Source: Amaurobius ferox (Eukaryota > Arthropoda > Arachnida > Araneae > Amaurobiidae). From it: DNA of 64,000 nucleotides. Under the pieces are notes generated by a model. It searched no databases. It saw only the letters and a list, made by a program, of their open reading frames with translations, and was not told the origin of the DNA. Where the stretch lies: contig OX578136.1 in assembly GCA_951213105.1 (NCBI GenBank), forward strand, positions 68,123,230 to 68,187,229, read 5' to 3'. The position numbers were made by a program, and so were the translations under genes. Positions 56,345 to 64,000 of this stretch are shown here, piece after piece; position 1 is the first letter of the stretch, and every line of letters begins with the position of its first letter.

Positions 56345-59300
56345 AGTATAGTTAAATTGCAGTTAGTGAGCCACATGCCCTCTTTGGTATGTTTAATATG
56401 GCTTGCGCATACATATTAAAATGAATAGTTAATATTAAATATATATTTATATTTTATAACAAAATAAAACTTCATAGGTCACTTGATGTTATAAGCTAAA
56501 ACCACACTAAGTATCATAGTATGTGATTCACACAGTTCACTATCTCTCTTGTATTTTCAGCTGAGGAAATTAAATTGCTGGAAATTCAAAATCAAGATAT
56601 GAAAATGTAGCCCAAATCCTCCATGAAAATACAGCACAAGTCTACATTTCCAACAAAGCTCTATGGAAACTAGTTTCAGAATTAAATTATCCCCTCTTAA
56701 GAAAAGCTGCTAGCCAAGTGATTTCAATACTCAGAACAACCTATTTATGAGAAACTTATGTACTTGTCATGGAAATTCATTAAATCAAAATACTGTGCAC
56801 CACCCATGAACGAGCATTTTGCAAAGCTGCTTTCTACTGTCCTAATGAGTTACAGAACAAGCTCTAAAAGTAGAATTGATAATTTTGGTCAGGCCAAAAA
56901 TGTGTTCAGGTTAGGAAACACATTAGCATTGCATGATGGTATATGGCAAAATATATGTATGTATTTTGTGAGCACTAGAAGAGGGTTGTGATGAGATACT
57001 CTAAAGCAATTTTAGTTATATGCCCAAATATAACACCAGAAAAGATATAAAGGTACAAACACAAGAAAATTACCATGATTATGTTACTAAGTTTTCAATC
57101 TATTCAAAAGACTACAGAATGTCAAATACTAAGATTAATAATAAAATACTTAACATACTTGATAATTATAACCACCACTGTAACCAGCAGCATAGTTAGC
57201 ACCCTGGAATGCAGGAGTTTGACCTGCCACTTGAGAAAGTGCACTGAAGACATGGCTGGGTAAATTGGCAGCAGCTCTTTGAATGGCTTGAGGATCAAGA
57301 GCTGAAATATAAACCATTTATTAATGGGATATAATAGTCTTATATTTTCTTCAAAGCATGAGAGCAAATTAGGCATCGACTATTTCATTTATCCAATTAA
57401 TTTCAAAACTTAACATTTATTATAACACAAAAAATTTTAGCATACAACAAAATCTACAAATTCACACTGTTTAGATCAAATCAACCAAGGCATACTAACC
57501 AAAAAATATGAAAATTTAAATTTTAAGAGATATTGACTGAAATGCTAAGTTAAAGGTTATTTAAGTTAACCAAAATATGAAAATAAGCTAGTTTAGTCAA
57601 GTTAATGTGCAATAATAAGGGGATGGATATTGGAAAAAGACAATTCTGCACTCTCAGAAAAGCCTAGATAAAAAGATTGAATTGTGCAATCTTATAATTT
57701 AAGAGAAATATAATTTGTTTAATAAAATATTTCTTTATTTTTACTCGCACTATAAAAATAAATTAGGTCTCTTATTCTGATATGAAATCATTAGAAGGAA
57801 ATGGATGCAAACTGATAATTTTGGACTCTCAGCAAAGCAGGGAATATGAATTGAATGGTGGGATGCATAGATTTCAAGGGATTTTCCCTAGTTTTGGGAG
57901 CAATGTCCGTAAAACTGTAAGATGAAGTAAAAATCCATACAAACTACGGAAAATTCGTAAAAGTTGGTATCCCTGCACATGACTTACTGTTCCACAAAAT
58001 AATTCATCTAATCATTGAGTGTTATAAGTACTGTGCCAGGTGGTACATCTTCACGACTGCCCAGGTGAATGAAATACATCCACAAGTCGTCAGAAAAGAA
58101 GAAGAAAATTTGTTTATCATTTTCAGAGGAAGAGAGGACATTTTTAGGGAATTTTTGTAGTGGAATTGGGGAAAAGTAAGGCCTTTTAGCTTGTAAATGA
58201 AAAATCGGAAGAAATCGGAATGATGCCCGAAAATCTGAAGCTTTCCGGGTAAATCGGAAGCATTGGCAGTAACTAATAGAACAAAAAAAATTTAGCTATT
58301 ATAAATTTGATAGTGTTTAAAACTATATTATCACCTTAATTACTTATGAGTTCCAGAAACATATTTTTCAAAAAACTTATGAACTAGATTTAAGTTTCTA
58401 AAGTTTTAAGAAGGCTCATACTGACGCTTTTAACAATTATGACATGGAAAAAGAATTCATGATTACTACATTAAAGAAGGTAGGGGCTGTAAATATTAAT
58501 CCTCTCAAAATTATAAGACTGCTCAGATAATTAAAGGTCTCTTTAGAAATAATCTGTAACTATTTTCAGAGCTGTCACAACTCACAAATAGATACTTCAT
58601 CAAATTGTAACTTTGAAATCAATCACAAAACTTCAAAAATTAACTTTCTACGAAAAAAAAAAGTTTCTATAAAACTACTCATTACATAATATTTTATAAA
58701 ACATTGACACTAAAAATAAATAAAAAGTGAACAATAATGTATGGCAGTGGTTCCCAAACTGGGGTCCCCGGACCCCTGGGGGTCCGCGACGAGGTTTTAG
58801 GGGGTCCGCGAACAACACGCAATATTTAACTAATAAATAGTTAGCTTAAAAAAATAAAATTCATTATTTTTCTCCACTCTTTTTTTCATTTTATTTTTTT
58901 AAATAAAATAATAATGAACTTTTTTTTCTAAATAACTTTGAATTAAATACATTCGTGAAATTAATTTCAAACTGATAGGCTATATCTTCAAACAGAATTA
59001 AATTGTTTGGGATTAGGTTTCGTCTCGGCACAATGCCATGATTAATGGTGACGATGCTCTGGTGTAGCTCGGACGTCAAAGTACTTGTAACTTCGAGCAT
59101 TAATATTACTAGAGACCGGATGCAGCTATGAATAGAGGGGGGGGCTTAGCGAATATCTCCCGCCTCTCCCGCGCTGATTTACGCGAGTGCTCCGTCGGAA
59201 AGTCACGTGACATAGCTACTAGCTATGTCACGTGACGTACTTCACTAACGTACTTTCAACCCTGCAGATATTTGTTAATTATTTGATAAAATGGATCGTT

Positions 59301-60109
59301 GGTTAAAATTAGGTGCTTCAAATTTACCAACCACTCTCTTACACCACAAGAAGATTTTTTGGCGGATCTTTCATCGGATTGTTCTCTAAAATTAATGTTC
59401 TCACAAGTACAATTAGCTGACTTCTGGTTATCAGTAATGGCTGACTATTCTCAACTCGCAAGAAAGGCTCTTTAGTGCTTAACTCCCTTTCCCACAACTT
59501 ACTTGTGCAAAACAGCTTTCTCCCACCTGACATATTTAAAATCTTAAGTTGAGAAATAAACTTGAAGTTGAAAGTGATTCAAGACTGAAATTATCAGACA
59601 TTAAACCAAATATTACTAAGCTAATTGCAAGAAAGCAGCATCACTGTTCACACTAAATTATGCTTGTTGTACATATCCAATAGAAACACGCCCTTTCAAT
59701 ATGGTTTTAAGGGGTCCGCGAAATTTATTTTTTCTCTGAGGGGGTCCGCGAACCCGAAAGTTTGGGAACCACTGATGTATGGTATGTAAAAGAACTTGAG
59801 AATTAATCAAATTTCTGCATAATCATTTAACAATAAACAAACCTGTGTATTCTTTTGCAATCAATCTTAACTATAAAACAATTTAAATGTGTTACTTTTT
59901 TTATACATACTTGCTAAATTAATGCTAGGTGTATTTCCAATATATGATGATTGTCCCATTGGAGTACGGACAGACATTGCTGCAGGAGTTCCAGGTACAG
60001 GATCTCTAAAATGCTCTTTAAACCAGCGGAACAAAGAATTGACTGATCGAAACATACGATTACGATATTTCAAACCCTCTGGAAGGACTGTAACAAATTC
60101 ATGTCGAAC
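53474..60109 (-). CDS. SUPT6H: Transcription elongation factor SPT6, C-terminal four exons (5' part off the window)
   Basis: SPT6 is a histone chaperone and elongation factor that travels with phosphorylated RNA polymerase II. The visible exons start with the last strands of the tandem SH2 region (VRHEFVTVLPEGLKYRNRMF, then SVNSLFRWFKEHFRDPVPG; human has YVTVTPEGFRYRGQIF and FRWFKDHYQDPVPG). A Ser/Thr/Pro-rich tail follows: NTPSINLATLDPQAIQRAAA, PSHVFSALSQVAGQTPAF, SQPVATPLVTPSYHAVPTP. The C-terminus is DDWKRMAELWAKKQQ, then SPSPMIESTPADATPLIDEY, matching the human SPSPMIESTP...DATPLLDE ending. All three introns are GT-AG and in phase. The coding sequence shown (681 nt) has no breaks. The core domains lie to the right of 60109, beyond a cluster of transposons. 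Confidence 0.96.
54402..54808. repeat. Long snapback (two arms of about 193 bp, short loop)
   Basis: The left arm, starting AAAAAAAATTAACATAGTTT, and the right arm, ending AACTATGTTAATTTTTTTTT, are reverse complements except for about five substitutions and one 3-nt indel. The loop is TTTATTGGAGGGTATCTTTA (about 54591-54610). Transcribed as part of SPT6 pre-mRNA it would form a nearly perfect 190-bp double strand. It is probably a foldback transposon or an inverted duplication. Confidence 0.92.
54810..55870 (+). mobile_element. piggyBac-like element (about 1.05 kb, deleted)
   Basis: TTAA at 54810-54813 and 55867-55870 flank the ends CCCTTTCGCGACAGTTGACG and CCGCCATCCCGAAAAGG, which are imperfect inverted repeats with the CCYTTTCG start typical of piggyBac relatives. 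The plus strand encodes an acidic stretch at about 55318-55440 (NEPGSNESDADSKDSWNCGL, SEDEYENANDSTDSE) like the N-terminus of piggyBac transposases. The catalytic part is missing. Confidence 0.7.
56082..56245 (-). CDS. SUPT6H: SPT6 third-from-stop part: Thr-Pro-rich exon
   Basis: 164 nt. Encodes AYTPSQPVATPLVTPSYHAV, PTPAHSQVPTPRYAQTPQQN and WAHPGSQTPSRTTP. Repeated TP dipeptides are the SPT6 tail substrate of elongation kinases. Acceptor CCCTGTAG, donor GTACGT. Confidence 0.95.
56287..56342. repeat. (AT)n microsatellite, about 27 units
   Basis: Uninterrupted AT run in an SPT6 intron, just upstream (in gene orientation) of the Thr-Pro-rich exon. Confidence 0.95.
56343..57158. other. SPT6 intron, nothing recognised
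   Basis: AT-rich intron. The plus-strand frame at 56758-56991 has no recognisable domain. Confidence 0.55.
57159..57301 (-). CDS. SUPT6H: SPT6 exon, LDPQAIQRAAANLPS
   Basis: 143 nt. Encodes LDPQAIQRAAANLPSHVFSA, LSQVAGQTPAFQGANYAAGY and SGGYNYQ. It parallels human [20 protein letters not shown] and the Gly/Tyr/Ser-rich stretch after it. Acceptor TATTTCAG, donor GTATGT. Confidence 0.94.
57302..58736. other. SPT6 intron, first part
   Basis: AT-rich. A purine-rich patch with several TCGGAA repeats at about 58200-58270 may be transposon debris. No boundaries were defined. Confidence 0.5.
58737..59782 (+). mobile_element. Internally deleted hAT element (ZBED5/SCAND3-like transposase ends)
   Basis: An 8-bp duplication ATGTATGG lies at 58737-58744 and 59775-59782. 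The ends are CAGTGGTTCCCAAACTGGGG and GAAAGTTTGGGAACCACTG. GGGGGTCCGCG is repeated near both ends. On the plus strand a start MDRWLK (59291) is followed almost at once by C-terminal hAT sequence in broken frames: ADFWLSVMADYSQLARKAL, FPTTYLCKTAFSHLTYLKS, then SKLIARKQHH-like residues. The middle of the transposase is missing. A 35-bp palindrome lies inside at 59202-59236. Confidence 0.88.
59202..59236. repeat. Perfect 17-bp palindrome arms with two CACGTG boxes
   Basis: GTCACGTGACATAGCTA, one C, then the exact reverse complement TAGCTATGTCACGTGAC. It lies about 55 bp before the MDRWLK start, so it may be part of the element's promoter. Confidence 0.9.
59911..60109 (-). CDS. SUPT6H: SPT6 exon: end of tandem SH2 region
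   Basis: 199 nt. Encodes VRHEFVTVLPEGLKYRNRMF, RSVNSLFRWFKEHFRDPVPG, TPAAMSVRTPMGQSSYIGNT and PSINLA. EFVTVLPEG...FRWFKEH is the most conserved block here. Acceptor TTTCTTTATAG, donor GTATGT. Confidence 0.96.
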
Positions 60110-61013
60110 CTATAAAGAAATATTTAATTATTAATATTTCACACAAATTTTTCAACCAATAACAAATTAAAAGTTCTCTCACAATTAAGATACATTAAAA
60201 ATTATCAAGTAATATAATATAATGAATCTGGCATAAAAAGGAATAATTCTCTTGAAAATAAGCTCAAAATGTGTATAAGTAATTCTTGTAATTTTTTACA
60301 TTAATGATGCGAAATTTTTATAGTCTTGCATTCTGCTAAAAGGAATTCCCTTTTAAATACAAATTTAAATTTAAATTCTACAGATTATAATTTTAGACAC
60401 ATGTGATGTCATAAACTAATCTGACTTGTGAATTTTGAGTCAATTCATGCCAAGCACAGAACATCAGCTCCTGAATCCTGAGTATATATATATATTCACC
60501 ATATCGAATATCGCAGTCTCAAATTTGAAGTGCGATCATTCTCAACGAGGTTCTATTTCCTTTACTTTTCAAGTCTGTCTCATATTTTTTTATCATGACT
60601 TTGATACAAAATAAAAAAATTGCCGGTTATAGACTGTCTCAAAAGTTTAAGCACAGTACAAAAAAATTCTGGTATAAAACATACATAATAAAGTTACTTA
60701 TTGATATTATTTCTATGATTTAGTATCACTTCAATCAAGCGTTTCCATTGACAAAATCAATTTTTGAATTATTTCTGGGTGCAGGAAGTACCATGCTTCC
60801 TCAATGGCCAATATAAAGTTCCTTAACAGAGTCATATTGCTTTCCATTGTTGTCAATTTGACAGATTATGATATCCCAGACATTCTCAATGGGGTTCAAG
60901 TCTCGACTCGGATATTTTGCTCTGAAAGCCATTGTTTGGTAGAACTGGAGGTGTGTATGGAGGCATTGTTGTGCTGAAATTCCCATTCAGACCTACCAAG
61001 AAGCTCACTGAAT

Positions 61014-62091
61014 GGAAGCCATAGCTGCCAACCTCCAAATATGAAAAACCGGGAGATTTTTGTGCGAAAATATGAAAAAACCGGGAGATTTTGATAAGCT
61101 CAATTTTAGACAATGCAGACAGATTGCAAAAGTGGAAATTATTTTCACAATTAAACAAAATATAAAGAGGATCGTGCACAAATGTCGTTTTTCGTGATAC
61201 TGCTGCAAATAGCCTTTCATTTCATTAATAATATGTTTGAACAATAGTTTTTCTGTAAAAAATACGAAATAATTATAAAAAAATTTGACGATACTGACAG
61301 ATTGCAAAAGTGGAAATTATTTTCACAATTAAACAAATATATGGAGGATCGCGCACAAATGCCGTTTTTCGCGATACTGCTGCAAAATAACCTTTCATTT
61401 CATTAATATTACGTTTGAACAATAGTTTTTCTGTATAAAATACGAAATAATTATAATAAAATTTGACTATGCTGACAGATTGCAAAAGTGGAAAAATAGT
61501 TCCATAATAAAACAAAATATAAGGAGGATCGCGCACAAACGTCGTTTTTGGCGCTACTGCTGAAAAAAATAGTTTCACTTCATTAATAATATGTTTGAAC
61601 AATAGTTTTGTATATAAAACAAAATAATTTAATAAAATTTTAGTCGATGCAAATGTGTTTTTCCCACAATTAATTAAATAATCATTGGTCATCTCTCTCG
61701 TGACGCTGTGGGAATAATTGCCGATTACACGATAGCTGAGAAATGCATTTCAGACGAAAAAACGGGAAAACCTCGATTTCAAAATTTGTGACTTCGTTTC
61801 TCATTTCATAATATTTTCGGAAAATTCGTGATCTAGTTCCGATTTTTTTACTTTTGTAACCTATAGATACAAATACAAAATACAAACGTCAATCGCGATC
61901 CATTCTTACACTGCGGTAGCAGAAAACTGCACCGCGGAAAACAACTGAAAGTCACGATTTGCATTCGAGTGATTTCTGCCTAGAAAGAGGGAAAATAAGG
62001 GCCGTTGAGTGAAAACCGGGAGATTGAGCGACTTACCCAGGAGACCGGGAGATATAGCGAAAAACCGGGAGAGTTCGCAGCTATGGGAAGC
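61014..62091. mobile_element. Non-autonomous transposon inserted in the Tc3-like element
   Basis: Inverted ends CATAGCTGCCAAC (61020) and GTTCGCAGCTATG (ending 62085) are flanked by GGAAGC (61014-61019; 62086-62091). ACCGGGAGA is repeated five times, all in one orientation, near the ends (about 61048, 61079, 62014, 62043, 62064). The middle is a 178-bp tandem repeat. No transposase sequence is seen. Confidence 0.8.
61112..61645. repeat. 178-bp tandem repeat, three units
   Basis: GACAGATTGCAAAAGTGGAA occurs at 61118, 61296 and 61474, exactly 178 bp apart. Units share ATCGYGCACAAA, ACTGCTG and TTCATTAATA followed by ACGTTTGAACAATAGTTTT. The period is not a multiple of three, so it is not coding. 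Confidence 0.92.
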
Positions 62092-63046
62092 AAATGTTAC
62101 TGAAGTGTTTCTTGATATTTCATTGAATTTTGTCTTCCTTGTTGAACAATGGCTAAGGAGGTCGGACCATTAAAACCAAATGCATCCAAACCATCACAGA
62201 TTTAAGGCCCTGTTGTCTGCTGAACAGGGTCCTTTCCTCTTTCCTGGGGTCATGCCAATAAGAGTTCCAGCCACCAGGGCCATTCAAATTCCATTTTTTC
62301 TCTTCGTTGAATATTACTGAGATCCATTTGTCTCCATAAGACATGTACTTTCGAGCCCACTCCAATCTGTTCTTCTTATGATGCAGTTTTAAACATGGTT
62401 TGCAAGCCATTTTCTTCATAACAATGTTGTTGAATTCCGTGATACGTGTATGTATTGTGTTCTTTGAGATCTTTATGCAGAAGTTATTTTTAGTTGGCGT
62501 AAGGACATGTTTTGTATTGACACCAATCTCTGAATCCGTCAACCTGTTTGCACACTTGTTACACGTGGCCGTCCACATCTTGGTTTTCTATCGAAATGGT
62601 AGTCCCTGGCAAGTACTTGATATATACCACACTTTGATCGATTTTAAAGTAATAGCAATTTCACGAACAGTCTTCCTTCAGATTTTAACTTTAAAATACT
62701 TGAAATCTCCACTTTCATAAACTACAAAGACTTCAGCATTTTGACTCACAAGCAGATGTTATCTCTTTGCTTTCCTACCTTCAAGAGAAACGTCATTGCA
62801 ACCTCATCATCACACGTTTGTAAAATTTTGCATAAGGTGCTTAAACTTTTGAGACAATGTTTTTTCATCAAACTTTTCAAAACGTGTAATTTTTAACACA
62901 TTTGTAGTGTTGTACACAATAAAATGGGCTTATTTTATTTCATTTTGATTATTTAGTGTTAAATTTTATTTCATATTTTTCCTTTTAATTTTATGAGCAT
63001 CTTTACTCTGTGCATAAACTTTTGAGACAGACTGTATATATATATA

Positions 63047-63049
<3 letters not shown>

Positions 63050-63101
<52 letters not shown>
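63050..63101. repeat. (TA)n microsatellite
   Basis: Long TA run immediately beyond the Tc3-like element; a further TA run lies at 63105-63124. Confidence 0.95.
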
Positions 63102-63104
<3 letters not shown>

Positions 63105-63485
63105 GTGTGTGTATATATATATATACATATACGTCCTAATAACACATGTTTATAGATAAAATCTATCTTGTGTTTCAGAAACAAGCATTTTTGTGTTCAT
63201 TTCATTTAAATATTAGGACTTGAAAAAGAATTTTTTTGAAATGAACTATTCTTAAGCTTAGAGCTCTTCTACGTGCAAGCTTTAATGCTTGATTATTTTT
63301 GTATTCCTTTTTTCGATTCCTCACCATTGACATTTGTTGATTATCTTTAGCTTACTGAACTGTAATATGTATTATAATTTCCTCATTATGGTTGAATTTC
63401 ATTTTATTTCATTGTATTTTGTAGACAAATTTTAAAATAGTGTATTATGAGTTACTACTTCCATTCTACCAATGGATTTACAATT

Positions 63486-63491
<6 letters not shown>

Positions 63492-63555
<64 letters not shown>
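63492..63555. repeat. (TA)n microsatellite
   Basis: About 31 TA units. The remaining sequence from 63125 to 64000 shows no recognisable SPT6 exon. Confidence 0.95.
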
Positions 63556-63559
<4 letters not shown>

Positions 63560-64000
63560 ATTTAAGAGTTTAATACTATTTTTGTTTTACAAAAAATTTA
63601 CTTTTAAAACATAAATTTATGGTGTATTTTTGTAACATACATTTGTAGTAATCGTATAGATGAAATTTTATGTAACCAGGCTGACTTAGCTTAAAATGGA
63701 TTTTGAATAACTTCAAACAACCATGCTAACCACAAGACTGTAATTCACTATATTTATAAATGAAGTAAACTATCTGATAAAGCTTAAAATAAAAGATAAA
63801 ATCTAATACAACATTCATATAATTTCTCTCTGCGTCAGTGTATCTTCAAGTGCACCTTTCTTTGGAAACCACTATTCTATAGAAATGCTCATGAAAAACA
63901 ATCTATTTTTAGAAATATCATCTATCTTTCAAAATTTGTAAATATCATTTTCATTATTTTAAGCTTCTTAGTGATACTTTTCATATACCTTAGTGATTAT

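Larger units (their letters stand above)
60628..63036 (-). mobile_element. Tc3-like DNA transposon, split by another insertion
   Basis: TIRs share TGTCTCAAAAGTTTA; left GACTGTCTCAAAAGTTTAAG (60632), right ending GAGACAGACTGTA (63036). The minus-strand transposase begins in 62578-62153: RKYMSYGDKWISVIFNEEKK and WNLNGPGGWNSYW. The usual FSDEKKF is FNEEKKW here, so the first Asp is lost. It resumes at 61013-60801: EFQHNNASIHTSS (usual QDNASIH, second Asp changed to Asn) and RDLNPIENVWD (Glu kept). An extra copy of the right end at 62838-62857 (GTGCTTAAACTTTTGAGACA) leaves the exact boundary open. It is inactive. Confidence 0.85.

Noticed and set aside
62400..62720. Plus-strand 106-codon frame
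   Set aside because: It is the antisense shadow of the Tc3-like transposase on the minus strand.
63125..64000. Further SPT6 exon upstream of 60109
   Set aside because: No frame on the minus strand matches SPT6; the next exon must lie beyond the window.

Overview
The window is eukaryotic: very AT-rich, intron-rich, and full of transposon remains. Repeat content suggests an arthropod, probably an arachnid such as a spider. The evidence is Tc1-type elements, Penelope-like retroelements of the Naiad type with an N-terminal GIY-YIG domain, a tRNA-derived SINE and piggyBac/hAT/Tigger relics. The taxonomic call is inference.

Three host genes can be read exon by exon from consensus splice sites and recognisable protein sequence. 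(1) 1 to about 19,950, minus strand: a Rab GTPase of the Rab34/Rab36 type, seven exons seen, with its 3' end off the left edge and its 5' start unresolved. (2) 26,220-47,507, plus strand: a complete PIGA (GPI-GlcNAc transferase catalytic subunit), 12 exons, 434 residues, with a polyadenylation signal just after the stop. (3) 53,474-60,109, minus strand: the last four exons of SPT6 (SUPT6H); the rest lies off the right edge. The genes are functionally unrelated: vesicle trafficking/cilia, GPI-anchor synthesis in the ER, and transcription elongation.

Layout. The Rab introns hold two Naiad copies arranged head to head (one split by a Tc1 insertion), a second Tc1 copy, a 26-bp-TIR MITE and one copy of a roughly 0.95-kb repeat that ends in a hairpin. 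Between Rab and PIGA lies an RNase H-bearing non-LTR fragment interrupted by a SINE with a 13-bp target duplication. PIGA introns hold another hairpin-ended repeat, a Jockey-like fragment, a hAT-like element, a 2.5-kb Tigger/pogo element and a truncated hairpin-ended repeat. Between PIGA and SPT6 is a 2.75-kb element with CAGGGTGGC ends. SPT6 introns contain a 407-bp snapback, a piggyBac-like element and an internally deleted hAT with an 8-bp duplication. Right of the last SPT6 exon is a Tc3-like element split by a second transposon that carries a 178-bp tandem repeat.

Every mobile element with readable coding sequence is broken by frameshifts, stops, deletions or lost catalytic residues. No rRNA, functional tRNA gene or CRISPR array was seen. 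The most unusual items are the head-to-head Naiad pair, the long snapback, the hairpin-ended repeat family, and a possible second reading frame overlapping the PIGA start.
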